The notes: a model not told the origin generated them from the sequence alone. Shown: positions 1-8,657, numbered from the stretch's first letter. The stretch: 64,000 bases of DNA from Aquisphaera giovannonii (GCF_008087625.1 NZ_CP042997.1:6510001-6574000), one strand, 5' to 3'. Numbers and translations are program-made.

Positions 1-984
1 CACACCTACAACGTGGCCGAGATGGTCGCCTCGCTGGACGCCGCGCGGAGGTACTACTCCGAATGGTTCTACCCGTTCCCCTGGAAGGAGCTGAAGCTCA
101 GCGAGTTCCCCAACCTGGCGACCTACGCCCAGGGCTTCCCGACGAACATCACGTTCTCCGAGGGGATCGGCTTCCTCACCGAGGACAGCGCGGAGATCCA
201 CGCCCCGTTCGAGATCACCGCGCACGAGGCCGCGCACCAGTGGTGGGGCAACATCGTCTCGCCCGGCAAGGGTCCGGGCGGGAACGTCGTCTCCGAGGGG
301 ACGTCGCACTTCTCGATGATCCTGCTCGTGGAGCAGGCCAAGGGCCTGAACGCGCGGATCGACCTGTGCAAGCGCCTGGAGGCGAGCTACGCGAAGTCTC
401 GCCGGCCGGACTCGGAGAAGCCGCTGGTCAAGACCGACGGCTCCCGCCCGGGCGACACGACCGTGACGTATGACAAGGGCGGCTGGGCCTTCTGGATGCT
501 CATGAACCGGATGGGCCGCGACCGGGCGTTGCAGGGGCTGCGGGCCTTCTTCAAGGCCTACCACAACAACCCCGATCATCCGGTGATCCAGGACCTCCTC
601 GCGGCGATGCGCCCGTTCGCCGCCGACCCGGGGGACTTCGACCGCTTCACCCGCCAGTGGTTCCGCGAGGTGGTCCTCCCCGAGTACCGCCTGCACGAGC
701 CCAAGAAGGCGGCCGACGGGGACAGATGGAAGGTGACCGTCCGCCTCGAGAACGCCGGGAGCGGCACGATGCCGGTCGAGGTCGCCGCCACCCGCGGCAA
801 GCGATTCGACGCCAAGGGCCAGCGCTCGCCCGACTACCGCGAGGCCCGCGCCACGGCCTCGCCCGGCAAGGGCGAGTCGAAGGAGATCGCCATCACGTGC
901 CCCTTCGAGCCGGAGGGGCTCGTCGTCGACCCCGACGCGATGGTCCTCCAGCTCCAGCGGAAGACGGCGGCGGCGAAATTCTGA
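1..984 (+). CDS. M1 family aminopeptidase, C-terminal part (5' end outside window)
   Basis: The frame is open from the first base of the window, so the gene begins upstream and only its last 327 codons are here. It carries the gluzincin zinc motif HEAAHQWW, with a Glu in VVSEG 19 residues after the second His. Classical M1 enzymes have 18 intervening residues, so there is a one-residue insertion. A Tyr-containing segment TVTYDKGGW follows, as expected for the transition-state Tyr of M1 enzymes. The C-terminal 100 residues look like a beta-sandwich. Family knowledge: these zinc enzymes remove N-terminal residues from peptides. In planctomycetes and Bacteroidetes, forms like this are often fused to, or next to, ABC permease genes, so the missing part could be a permease domain. 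The family call is solid; the substrate is unknown. Confidence 0.85.
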   Translation, partial: HTYNVAEMVASLDAARRYYSEWFYPFPWKELKLSEFPNLATYAQGFPTNITFSEGIGFLTEDSAEIHAPFEITAHEAAHQWWGNIVSPGKGPGGNVVSEGTSHFSMILLVEQAKGLNARIDLCKRLEASYAKSRRPDSEKPLVKTDGSRPGDTTVTYDKGGWAFWMLMNRMGRDRALQGLRAFFKAYHNNPDHPVIQDLLAAMRPFAADPGDFDRFTRQWFREVVLPEYRLHEPKKAADGDRWKVTVRLENAGSGTMPVEVAATRGKRFDAKGQRSPDYREARATASPGKGESKEIAITCPFEPEGLVVDPDAMVLQLQRKTAAAKF

Positions 985-1011
985 GATCCACTGGCCGGTG
1001 GCGTGGATCTC
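983..1011. terminator. Hairpin between convergent genes
   Basis: A perfect 9-bp inverted repeat (GAGATCCAC ... GTGGATCTC) with an 11-nt loop begins at the stop codon of the M1 peptidase gene. It sits 17 bp from the stop of the convergent gene at 1028. There is no T-tract on either side, so an intrinsic terminator is only inferred from position and symmetry. Confidence 0.4.
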
Positions 1012-1027
1012 CAGATCATCCCGATCG

Positions 1028-1939
1028 CTATTTCGACCCTCGGCGCCGCGATGGGGGGCCGAGCTCGTCGCGGAAGTCTTTGAGGCTCGTGCAGGTGGCC
1101 GCAACCTTGACCAGGGCGTCCAGCCGCGACTCGTCGTCGATGCTGTCGAGCCTGTTGCGGAGGGAAGTGGCCCGATCGCCGAAGCGAGCGGAGAGGAAAT
1201 CGACGATCATTCGGACCTGCGCGGAATGGGTGGCCTCCCGCCTGGCCTGAGTCGCCGCCTCGCGGGTCCATTGTTCCTTCAGTTCCTGGAGTAGTGGCGA
1301 TTCGATCACGGCGGCACTCCCTCCGAGCAATTGCAAGAGCCCTTCGTCATTATACCGAAGGCTGGCGAGCACCTGTGCCACGGCGATCAGATTCTCCTTC
1401 TCCCCCGTGGCCGCTTCGCGGTCGATCCTCTCCTTGCAGCGGCGGAAGACCGGCTCGGGCGGCCCGTCGATGCGGGCCAGGGTGACCCATGGGACGAGGC
1501 CGACGTCGCCGGCATCGAGCAGCTCCGCGGCCGGTATGTTGGCAAGCTCCACGGTATGCCAACGCAGGTGCAGGACCGTCTCGCCCCGCGAGCCGCGGAG
1601 CTCGATGGATCGAGGGATCCGGCGGCCGCCCCGGGGCCGCAGGACCAGGACGACGACCTCCGGCAAGATGCCGCGGTCGAGGTAGACCAGGGCGGCGTCT
1701 CGCAGGGCCTGCTCGGCGATCCGGGGCTCGGGATACGTGGCGATCTCGAGGATGAACAGCTCCGGCTCGCCCGGCGTCGCCCTCCGGACCTCGATCAGCC
1801 CGTCGGGGAACCTCCGGGGCAGGACGAGCTCGGCCTGGAGCGGCCGCCACTCGGCGATGTCGGTGATGCCCGCCAGGCGGAGGATCGAATCGCCGTGGTG
1901 CTGGATCAGCCACTTGCTGCTCTTGTCGTACTCGTGCAT
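1028..1939 (-). CDS. Rpn/PD-(D/E)XK nuclease-like family protein with DUF4351-type tail
   Basis: A 303-residue protein with no signal peptide or membrane segment. The N-terminal half has the pattern of Rpn/PD-(D/E)XK-type proteins that are abundant in planctomycetes and cyanobacteria: WRPLQAELVLPRRFPDGLIE, then ELFILEIATYPE, where the Asp and Glu could be metal ligands. A helical middle contains ASLRYNDEGLL. The last 60 residues (MIVDFLSARFGD...SLRNRLDSI) resemble the DUF4351 tail found in such proteins. Family knowledge: Rpn proteins are DNA nucleases linked to recombination and to transposase-like repeats. The usual final Lys of the nuclease motif is replaced in LEIA, so activity is uncertain. 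The gene stands alone and faces the M1 peptidase. Confidence 0.6.
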   Translation of the reverse strand: MHEYDKSSKWLIQHHGDSILRLAGITDIAEWRPLQAELVLPRRFPDGLIEVRRATPGEPELFILEIATYPEPRIAEQALRDAALVYLDRGILPEVVVLVLRPRGGRRIPRSIELRGSRGETVLHLRWHTVELANIPAAELLDAGDVGLVPWVTLARIDGPPEPVFRRCKERIDREAATGEKENLIAVAQVLASLRYNDEGLLQLLGGSAAVIESPLLQELKEQWTREAATQARREATHSAQVRMIVDFLSARFGDRATSLRNRLDSIDDESRLDALVKVAATCTSLKDFRDELGPPSRRRGSK

Positions 1940-1977
1940 CGCGAGATCGATCCCGCCGGACGGCTACCGGGAAGGGC

Positions 1978-2754
1978 CTAATCTTCCATCCTGTACGACC
2001 ACCCGCCCCACAGGGGCACGAGCAGGCGGTCCCCCGCGATGATCGGCCGGCCACCGGCGCCTGTCTTGTCGCCCGGGCGGAGGCGGACGAAGCCGGCCGG
2101 GCCCGCCGGGTGCGGATCGGTGATGAGCGCCACTCCGTCAGCGTCCGAAGACATCCTCGTCGCGACGACGCGGAAAGGGCCTATCCAGGCCGGCATCGAC
2201 AGGGCTCCCCAGGGGCCGGCGGCGGCCTGATCGGCCATCCGGTCCATCGCCGGCCTGGCCATCAGGAAGAACGCATGGAGGGGCCACAGCGTCGTGAGCG
2301 TGAAGAGGGGGACGCCCAGCAGCACGCCCATCGTCAGCCAGGGCGGGGAGGGGCTGTGCCGCGAATCCTCGCCGTGCCGGCGCTCGAGCGTCGCCCATGC
2401 CGACCCGAATCCGAAGATCAACGGCAGGGCGGCGACGAAGTATCCCACGTAGAAGGCCGGCTGGAACTCCAGGCCGATCGGGATCAGCGTTGAGGCGATG
2501 AAGAGCCCATTGAAGCCGAGGCCAAGCCCCAGGGCGAGCTGCTTCGCGAGCCGGAGACGCCCCGTCCGGACCAGGAACGCCGATCCGGCGTACGCCGCGG
2601 CCGTCGGCGCCATGCCGAGCGCGACGACGCCGAGCGGCGGGGCGGCGATCCCGATCGCCACCGTCGCGATCAGGAGCATGATGACCCACAGCGGGAACTG
2701 AACCCGGGCCGGGGCCCCTGCCGCTGCGGTTCGGAGCGGGGACGGCGGACCCAT
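1978..2754 (-). CDS. Hypothetical integral membrane protein
   Basis: Start chosen at the ATG of MGPPSPLRT, just before the first hydrophobic stretch, giving 258 residues. An upstream extension in the same frame is Arg/Pro-rich and looks non-coding. About five hydrophobic segments are visible: FPLWVIMLLIATVAIGI, then LGVVALGMAPTAAAYAGSA, LALGLGLGFNGLFIAS, FYVGYFVAALPLIFGFG and WLTMGVLLGVPLFTLTTLW. A soluble C-terminal tail of about 85 residues contains short beta-like stretches (FRVVATRM, DRLLVPLWGGWSYR). I do not recognise the family. It has no obvious operon partner, because the Thg1 gene ends 132 bp upstream. Confidence 0.55.
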   Translation of the reverse strand: MGPPSPLRTAAAGAPARVQFPLWVIMLLIATVAIGIAAPPLGVVALGMAPTAAAYAGSAFLVRTGRLRLAKQLALGLGLGFNGLFIASTLIPIGLEFQPAFYVGYFVAALPLIFGFGSAWATLERRHGEDSRHSPSPPWLTMGVLLGVPLFTLTTLWPLHAFFLMARPAMDRMADQAAAGPWGALSMPAWIGPFRVVATRMSSDADGVALITDPHPAGPAGFVRLRPGDKTGAGGRPIIAGDRLLVPLWGGWSYRMED

Positions 2755-2885
2755 CGGTGAGACTCCTTCCGCGAGGGGACGGGGTTGGACCGCCGGTTCG
2801 TATCCCGGCCGAACCGGTCTACGCCATCCCCCCTCGCCGTGCAAGGGGAGGGTGTGGTCCGCGCTGACCTCCCCCGACGCCCCGC

Positions 2886-3665
2886 TCAGGCAGTCCGCCT
2901 CGAATCCCCCGATCCCGCGCCGTCCATGAGCCGCCCCACGAGCAGGCCGTATTCCCGCTTCATCGGCAGCTCCCGATCGACCTTCAGCCGCCTCCGGATC
3001 GTGCTCACGGCGACGCCGCGGATCGGGTCGAAGCCTTCCTTCGCGAATCGCTCCCAGTAGAGGCCGGTACCCCGACGCTGCCAGAGGGGGAGGTCGTTGA
3101 AGTAAATGCCGTGTGCGCGGAGCAGGTCGTGCTTGAATCCGACGGGCTTGCCGTGGAGGGCGGCCGTGGCCTCGGCCGCGTTCCGGCCGGCCTTCCGGAG
3201 GGTCCAGTAGCTCCACCCGTTGAGGGCGCAGCGGGTCGCGTCGGCCTGCCGCCAGCGGAAGTAGTCCACGACGTCCTCGTCCCGGGCTCCCAGCCAGACG
3301 CGGCTATCGAACTGGACCGGCTCGCCGCAGGCGATCGAGAAGACGGACCCAGCGAGGGACGCCGACAGGCTCGCCGCCTTCTCCAGCTCCCGGTCGAAGA
3401 GGTCCCAGCCGCGGGGCAGGAGGATCGAGATCTCGTCGCTCTCGGTGTAGGCGTAGAGTCCCTGGAACCGCTCGAGGAGCCGCCCGGCGGCGGCGATCAT
3501 CTGGTCGTGGAACGCGGCGTCGAACGGCTTCTCGTAGCGGCGGCCGGTGAACCGCGTGAAGCCGTGGCCGTCCAGCCGCAGCACGGCCCAGGCGGCCGGG
3601 AGCATCCGGACGTCGTGGAAGCACTCGCCGGCTCGCATCCGCGCCTCGAAGTCGGGCGGTCTCAC
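2886..3665 (-). CDS. thg1: Thg1-family 3'-5' RNA polymerase (tRNAHis guanylyltransferase-like protein)
   Basis: Thg1-like proteins add nucleotides to the 5' end of RNA in the 3'-5' direction; bacterial members repair or edit tRNA 5' ends. The catalytic palm motifs are present: RLDGHGFTRF with the metal-binding Asp, and YTESDEISIL with the Asp-Glu pair. The family block VDYFRWRQADATRCALNGWS replaces the eukaryotic HINNLYN motif, which fits a bacterial TLP. Conserved FNDLPLWQRRGTGLYWE follows. The GTG start at 3665 gives 259 residues, normal for bacterial members, and overlaps the stop of the upstream kinase gene by 4 bp (GTGA). This implies translational coupling. An in-frame extension further upstream has no homology-like content. 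Confidence 0.88.
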   Translation of the reverse strand: MRPPDFEARMRAGECFHDVRMLPAAWAVLRLDGHGFTRFTGRRYEKPFDAAFHDQMIAAAGRLLERFQGLYAYTESDEISILLPRGWDLFDRELEKAASLSASLAGSVFSIACGEPVQFDSRVWLGARDEDVVDYFRWRQADATRCALNGWSYWTLRKAGRNAAEATAALHGKPVGFKHDLLRAHGIYFNDLPLWQRRGTGLYWERFAKEGFDPIRGVAVSTIRRRLKVDRELPMKREYGLLVGRLMDGAGSGDSRRTA

Positions 3666-4126
3666 GGCAAGGACTCCTCGATGAACGCGAACGTGGCGTC
3701 GCCCCTCCGCTCCAGGCGGACGCGCCGGAGCTGATCGAAACCCTCGGCCATCGTCGGCGGCCGGAGCCGCTTGCGCGTCGCGAAGATCGCCGCGTCCGGG
3801 ACCCGCTGCTTGCCGGCCCGCCGGCCGTTCCGCTCGAGGCAATCTGCGAGTGGGGCCTCGAAGACGATGCCGATCACCGACGCGCCATGGGCCCTCGCCG
3901 CGGCGATGATCGCGGCCCGGTCCTCGACCGTCGCGTTGGTGTTGTCGACGACCACGGACCGCCCCTCGTCCAGCGCCCCCTCGATGAGGGCCATCTGCCG
4001 GCGATGCGGCCGGCGGTTGCTCCGGAAGTTGTCCTTGCTCACGTGGACATGAGTCCCGGCGAATCGTTCCCGGTAGAACGTGCTCTTCCCGGATCCCTGA
4101 AGCCCCACGAACAGGACGACTTCCAT
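3662..4126 (-). CDS. P-loop polynucleotide kinase-like ATPase (PNKP kinase fold)
   Basis: A 154-residue kinase. Walker A is GLQGSGKST near residue 8. The DNTNAT motif near residue 60 matches the acceptor-side signature of the polynucleotide 5'-kinase (T4 Pnk/PNKP) family. The C-terminal PPTMAEGFDQL is also typical of that family. The ATG at 4126 places Walker A at the normal distance from the N-terminus and is preceded by GAGGGA about 9 nt upstream. Longer in-frame starts have no support. The 3' end overlaps thg1 by 4 bp. Phosphorylation of RNA 5' ends would supply or compete with Thg1 substrates, so a shared RNA end-healing role is inferred. It could instead phosphorylate a small molecule. 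Confidence 0.75.
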   Translation of the reverse strand: MEVVLFVGLQGSGKSTFYRERFAGTHVHVSKDNFRSNRRPHRRQMALIEGALDEGRSVVVDNTNATVEDRAAIIAAARAHGASVIGIVFEAPLADCLERNGRRAGKQRVPDAAIFATRKRLRPPTMAEGFDQLRRVRLERRGDATFAFIEESLP

Positions 4127-4470
4127 CGGACCATCCCTCGTGCCCACGGTCTCAAGCCGGACACCCTCCCGCCGCCCCGGGTTCATGTCGGCAGGCGTCT
4201 TGACGGAGGTCCTGAATTTAATCGCTGCGCAGATTAGGGTTTGTGTGAAGGTGCGGATCAATAACGCGAAATATAGCGCAAGGTCTATAGAGGGGGATGG
4301 TGCGCCCACGAAATTTCGAGGTCTTCGCGGCTGGCGTATCGGTCTCGCGACCGGCGGCTCGCCCGCGGGGATCGGGAACGTGTCGCCTCGATGTACTCAG
4401 TCAGGAAGAGGTCAGGGGAATCGAACGGATGGGCCTGCCGGTTCGCGAAAATGAGCCTCGAACGAGGGAT
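4127..4470. other. Leader of the kinase-thg1 operon; AT-richer stretch
   Basis: I see no convincing gene here. Around 4210-4300 the sequence becomes clearly AT-richer than its surroundings (for example cgaaatatagcgc and gaatttaatcg), as expected for a promoter region serving the leftward kinase-thg1 operon. I could not assign -35/-10 boxes with confidence. Confidence 0.35.
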
Positions 4471-4808
4471 GGCGAAGCGGCACCGTCCCAACTGCTGGAG
4501 TCCCAACTTGACACTTCGCCGGGGAACCCATGGACACGTGACCACCCGCGTGAGCGGGTGGTTCGGACGGGCGAAGCCTCCAGCCTCCGGCGTCAGCCGG
4601 ATCTGGGGGCCGGCCTCGGCCCGCGGGATGAGGCTGGTCCTCGCCTCGATGCCCCGGCGTCCCGGGTCGCACGGACGTGCGAGGCTGGAGGCTTCGCCCG
4701 TCCGAACCACGATCCGACGATCGTGGTCACCCGTGTATGCGAGGCGGTGCCAACTGTCAATCTCCCGGTGATGGCTCCCCGGTCATTCGGGACGATGCCG
4801 GCGAAGCC
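4471..4808 (+). repeat. Structured palindromic repeat element, copy A
   Basis: About 338 bp that recur, inverted, at 30594-30932. Two 27-bp arms, 4560-4586 and 4682-4708, are exact inverted copies. Each arm is flanked by hairpins. An 8-bp stem with GTGA loop is at 4542-4561, and an 8-bp stem with CGAC loop at 4707-4726. A 6-bp stem with GTCA loop is at 4586-4601, and a 6-bp stem with GGAC loop at 4667-4682. Inner ends read TTGACACTT at 4508 and, inverted, TGTCAA at 4755-4760. Outer ends share GGCGAAGC-like sequence and ATTCGGGACGAT. No protein is encoded. It resembles a REP/MITE-like non-coding element; I know no name for it. Confidence 0.8.
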
Positions 4809-4911
4809 GCTTCGAAACCGGGGTTGACCGCTTACCGGCCAAGGACTTGCGGCGAGGGGCGTGCGCACGCTGCCGGCGACGAGTGAACCCACCAACCGCG
4901 GCTCGCGAGGT

Positions 4912-5712
4912 TCAGGCGGCGGGGGGCCTCGGCCGCTCCCGAGGTGAGTCGGCGGCCCATGCGAGGGCTCGCTCGACGAGCCGGTCGGCCAGGTCCGGCC
5001 CGGGGGCCAGCGTCTCGGCGGGGTGGCCGGGGCGCACGAGGTGGACGGTGTGTCGTCCGGCGACGAGGGTCTGGAGGTCGTTGGCGACGGTCAGGTCGGC
5101 GCGATTGGTCTCGCAGGCGGAGCCCGCCGCGGCGATCAACTCCTCGGTCGAAGCCCGGGAGAGGAGCTTGAAGCCGACCAGGTACGTTGAGGGCGACCAG
5201 TCGCGGACCGAGCGGATCACCTTGGGCGTGCGATGGCAGCGGATGAGCAGCTCGTCCGGGCTAGAGGAGAGCTTGCCGGAGTGGGGATCGGGCTCGAAGT
5301 CGGAGACGGCCATGGCCAGGAACGCGACGTCGATGGGTTGCGTGCGGAGGAGACGCTCCAGGTTGGATGCATAGTCGGCGACGGTGCCGGAACTCAAAGG
5401 GATGAGATGGAGGCGGTCCCTCCGGGCCATCCAGGCCAGGCGGAGATCCTCGAGACGCCGCCGCTCGGCGGCCGGGTCGGGGGCGTCGAGGTCGAGGCGG
5501 GCGTGGCGGAGTAGGGGGAGGGCCGCGTTCGGGGCGTGGAGGTGCCAGACCTCGGCGCCGAGAGCCAGGGCGGCCTCGGAGATGGACGCGGCGAAACGCC
5601 CGGTGGAGACGTTGGTTATGGTCCGGACGTCGTCGATGGGGGCGACGGTCCCGCCGCCGGTCACCAGGACCCTCACGGGAGGCCCGCCCGGGGCAGGAGG
5701 CTTGCACGCCAC
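4912..5712 (-). CDS. coaB: Stand-alone CoaB-type phosphopantothenoylcysteine synthetase
   Basis: A 266-residue protein matching the CoaB half of the bifunctional CoaBC flavoprotein. It joins phosphopantothenate to cysteine in CoA synthesis. Near the N-terminus is VLVTGGGTVAPIDDVRTITN with NVSTGRFA next. That is the nucleotide-binding loop and the family signature in which the substrate-binding Asn and the helix-capping TG lie. Later come FLAMAVSDFEPD and VANDL, which correspond to the AAVSDF and ND motifs of CoaB. No decarboxylase (CoaC) domain is present, so it acts alone or with a separate CoaC encoded elsewhere. It is divergent from the next gene with a 100-bp gap. A GTG a few codons inside (VRVLV) is an alternative start. 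Confidence 0.8.
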   Translation of the reverse strand: MACKPPAPGGPPVRVLVTGGGTVAPIDDVRTITNVSTGRFAASISEAALALGAEVWHLHAPNAALPLLRHARLDLDAPDPAAERRRLEDLRLAWMARRDRLHLIPLSSGTVADYASNLERLLRTQPIDVAFLAMAVSDFEPDPHSGKLSSSPDELLIRCHRTPKVIRSVRDWSPSTYLVGFKLLSRASTEELIAAAGSACETNRADLTVANDLQTLVAGRHTVHLVRPGHPAETLAPGPDLADRLVERALAWAADSPRERPRPPAA

Positions 5713-5814
5713 GGCCGGGCCGGGCTAGCTTGGCCGCATGGCAAGGCGCGGGATCCGGGCCGGATCGAGCCCGGCCGTGGGCCGTTGGCCGCCTCCCCGA
5801 CCGGGTTGACCACG

Positions 5815-7146
5815 ATGACGCTGGCTCGCAACACGATGATCCCCACCGACCCTCAGGCGCGAGCCCTGTTCGAGGAAATCTCGACCTGGCCGATCGTCGA
5901 TCCCCACTCGCACATCGACCCGCACCGGCCCGCGGCGCGGAACCTCGACGAAGTGCTGGGCTACCACTACTATACCGAGCTCGCCCACTCCTCGGGCATG
6001 CCCGCCGCGGAGGCCGATCCGGGGCTGGACCCTCGCACCCGCGCCGGGAACGTGGCCGGGTACCTGGAGCGGCTCGACAACACGGTCCAGCACTCCTGGC
6101 TGATGGAGATCGCCCGGACCTTCCACGGCTTCCAGGACGAGCGGATCACGCCGTCGAACCTGGGGGCCCTCTACGACCGGGCGGAGCACGGGCGGGACGG
6201 CGAGGACTGGGACCGCCAAGTCTGGAAGGCGTCGAACCTCGAATCGGTCTGCCTGACGAACGACTTCGACGACCCGCTGGAGGGGTGGGATACCTCGAGG
6301 TACGTCCCGTGCCTGCGGACCGACGACCTCGTCCTGAAGCTGCACGAGAGGACCACCGTCGAGCGGCTCCGCCGCTGCACCGGCGAGGACGTGCAGGACC
6401 TGGCGAGCCTCCGCGAGGCGATCGGGAAGCTGTTCGGCCGTTTCGTGAGTCAAGGCGCGTGCGCCTGCGCCATCAGCCTGCCGCCGGACTTCGTGCCGAG
6501 GCCGGGCGCCCCGAAGCGGGCGGTGACGCCGGTGCGGAGGGCGATCCAGGGGCTCGACCTGCGTCCCGACGAGCACGCGGAGATCCGCGCCACGGTCTTC
6601 TGGATGCTGGCCGAGTTCGCGGCCGAGTTCCGCCTGCCGTTCGACCTGATGATCGGCCCGGTCCGGAACGCCTATGCGGCGGGCGTCGCGGGCGGGCGGG
6701 ACCTCTTCGACCGGCGGGTCAGCCTGCACGACTATTGCGAGCTGTTCAACCACTTCGCCGGGGTGACGTTCCCCGTGTCCACCCTCTCGCCGGACGCCTC
6801 GGCGGAGCTGGTCGCCTATTCCTGGATCTTCCCCAACGTGCTGCCGCACGGGCACTGGTGGTACTCGAACATCCCGGCCTTCATCCGCGCCGACCTGGCG
6901 GCGCGGATCCAGGCCGTGCCCAGGGTCAAGCTGCTGGGCTACTACTCGGACGCGTACAAGCTGGAGTTCGTCCTGCCCAAGTTCAACATGTATCGGCGGG
7001 TGCTGGCCGAGACCCTGGCCGAGGCGTGCGTGCGGGGCCAGGGGTGGGGCGAGGATCGCGCGCTCCAGCTTGCCCGAGCGGTCCTGCTGGACAATCCGCG
7101 ACGGGTGTTCGGCGGAAACGGTCGAGGATCGGCCGGGCCGATTTGA
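5815..7146 (+). CDS. Uronate isomerase-like amidohydrolase-fold protein
   Basis: A 443-residue protein of the glucuronate isomerase (UxaC-like) branch of the amidohydrolase superfamily. The N-terminal metal site motif is VDPHSHIDPH (HxH). The C-terminal part has GYYSDAYKLEFVLPKFNMYR, matching the conserved region before the last strands of the barrel. Length is close to the 450-470 of UxaC, but the classical DHYKWR-type substrate segment near the N-terminus is different, so it may act on another uronic acid or sugar acid. The ATG at 5815 (MTLARNT) is used because the open frame upstream is Arg/Pro-rich antisense-type sequence; MIPTD 21 bp later is an alternative. Cytoplasmic, probably single-gene. 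Confidence 0.72.
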   Translation: MTLARNTMIPTDPQARALFEEISTWPIVDPHSHIDPHRPAARNLDEVLGYHYYTELAHSSGMPAAEADPGLDPRTRAGNVAGYLERLDNTVQHSWLMEIARTFHGFQDERITPSNLGALYDRAEHGRDGEDWDRQVWKASNLESVCLTNDFDDPLEGWDTSRYVPCLRTDDLVLKLHERTTVERLRRCTGEDVQDLASLREAIGKLFGRFVSQGACACAISLPPDFVPRPGAPKRAVTPVRRAIQGLDLRPDEHAEIRATVFWMLAEFAAEFRLPFDLMIGPVRNAYAAGVAGGRDLFDRRVSLHDYCELFNHFAGVTFPVSTLSPDASAELVAYSWIFPNVLPHGHWWYSNIPAFIRADLAARIQAVPRVKLLGYYSDAYKLEFVLPKFNMYRRVLAETLAEACVRGQGWGEDRALQLARAVLLDNPRRVFGGNGRGSAGPI

Positions 7147-7283
7147 CCGGCCGCGGATCGAAGGGCATGCTTTGGGGTACGACCACCGTCCCCATGCGTC
7201 CGGGGTCCGCGGGGCGCGGCGAATCGAGCCGGGCGCCGCGGGCCTCGCCGGCCCCGTCCGTACGAATTCAAGGATCCACCCCC

Positions 7284-8657
7284 ATGCGGCGACCACTTCG
7301 GCAACGGCATCCGCGTTCGCAAGGGCCCCGGCGCCTCGCCGTCGCCCTTTCGGCAGGCCTGGCGTTGGCCGCCCCTTGCGCGTCGCGCGGGCAGTCGGAC
7401 CGGCCGCCCGCGGCATTCTCCCGGCCAGGCGCCATCCAGAGGACGCCGGGCCCCGGTCCGGGGGCGGGGGTCCGATTCCCGGACGACCCGTCGCTGACGC
7501 CCCTGCTGCAGGACCAGCCCTTGCAGGAGGGAGGGCCCCCGCGGGCCCAGGTCACCCCGTCGTTCCTGGAGTCGATCAAGCTGATCACCTCCAGCTACGA
7601 CCGCTGCCGGGCGCTGATGCAGACGACCCGGGAGGCGATCCTGAGCAACCAGCTCGTGCTGGCGCACCGGACCCTGGAGGAGGCCTCGCAGGCCGCCCTG
7701 GCGGAGCCCCCGGGGCTGCCCCACGACCAGCTGCTCATCGAGGCGATCACGATCACCGGCCTGCTCACCGACGCGGTGATCCGCGAGGGGCGGGTGCAGA
7801 CGGTGGCCGCGGACGACGGCGATCGCCCGGCCGCCCTGCCGAGGTCGCGGGACCCCAGGCAGATGGCGCAGCTCGTCGTCCTGGAGTGGAAGCGTGCCGG
7901 CGTGCTCGCCGACAGCATCACCAATCCCACGTACCGCAATGAGTTCGAGGCGAGGGTCGCGGAGGGGATGAGCCGCGACAGCTCGAAGATCATCGGCGAG
8001 GTCGTCCGCCGGAGCGAGGCGGCCGCGGCCCTGGGCGAGTCGGAGAAGATCGACGCCAGGAACGTGAAGTTCTACGAGCAGAGCGCCGGCTCCCTGCTCG
8101 AGGAGGCGGCCCGGATCGCGACGGCGATCGAGCGGCCGATCTGGAGGTTCGCGGCGCTGGAGCGGGTGGCGATCTCGGCGGGCGAATCCCGGCAGTTCGC
8201 CATGGGGATGGACATCGCCTCGCGGATCAACAACGCCGAGGCCCGCGCGCAGGCGTTCGTCCTGCTGGCGGAGTCCGAGACCCGGGCGAACCGGGCGGAG
8301 GAGGCGTCGGAGTCCTACTCCCAGGCCGCCGAGGCGATCGCCCGGGTGGAGCAGGGGGGCCTCCGCGGCGTGCTCACCGGCTACCTGGTGGACAGCCTGA
8401 TCACCTCGGGACGATTCGAGGACGCCAGGGCCAGCCTGGTCCTGTATCCGACCGAGGGCGAGAAGTTCGTCGCCATGGGCGCCATCGCCGAGTCCCAGGG
8501 CCGCCGCGGCGGCGCCGACCGGGCCCGCGAGTGGATCGCCCGCGAGGCCCCGCCCTCTTACCGCTCCGCCCTCTATCGTCGCGTGAACGACGGCGTCCTC
8601 GAGTCCGTCGGCAACGAGCGGCAGAACCAGTACTACACGCCCCCCGGGGCGCGCTGA
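7284..8657 (+). CDS. Secreted alpha-helical repeat protein of unknown function
   Basis: A 457-residue protein. Residues 1-36 look like an Arg-rich signal peptide (RRLAVALSAGLALAAPCASRG). After a Pro-rich spacer the chain is almost entirely amphipathic helix. Spacings such as AEARAQAFVLLAESETRANR and RAEEASESYSQAAEAIARV are typical of tetratricopeptide-like solenoids, though I cannot place canonical TPR residues. The ATG at 7284 is the first start next to the signal peptide; the open frame runs much further upstream but there lies across the uronate-isomerase gene. A periplasmic scaffold role is only a guess. No partner gene is adjacent. Confidence 0.6.
   Translation: MRRPLRQRHPRSQGPRRLAVALSAGLALAAPCASRGQSDRPPAAFSRPGAIQRTPGPGPGAGVRFPDDPSLTPLLQDQPLQEGGPPRAQVTPSFLESIKLITSSYDRCRALMQTTREAILSNQLVLAHRTLEEASQAALAEPPGLPHDQLLIEAITITGLLTDAVIREGRVQTVAADDGDRPAALPRSRDPRQMAQLVVLEWKRAGVLADSITNPTYRNEFEARVAEGMSRDSSKIIGEVVRRSEAAAALGESEKIDARNVKFYEQSAGSLLEEAARIATAIERPIWRFAALERVAISAGESRQFAMGMDIASRINNAEARAQAFVLLAESETRANRAEEASESYSQAAEAIARVEQGGLRGVLTGYLVDSLITSGRFEDARASLVLYPTEGEKFVAMGAIAESQGRRGGADRAREWIAREAPPSYRSALYRRVNDGVLESVGNERQNQYYTPPGAR

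Noticed and set aside
4508-4513. TTGACA as a promoter -35 box
   Set aside because: It is the terminal inverted repeat of the structured element and recurs in inverted form at its other end.
5730-8657. A 975-codon open frame covering the uronate-isomerase gene and the secreted helical protein
   Set aside because: The first half is Arg/Pro/Gly-rich and overlaps the uronate-isomerase gene in another frame; only the part from 7284 has a signal peptide and protein-like composition.
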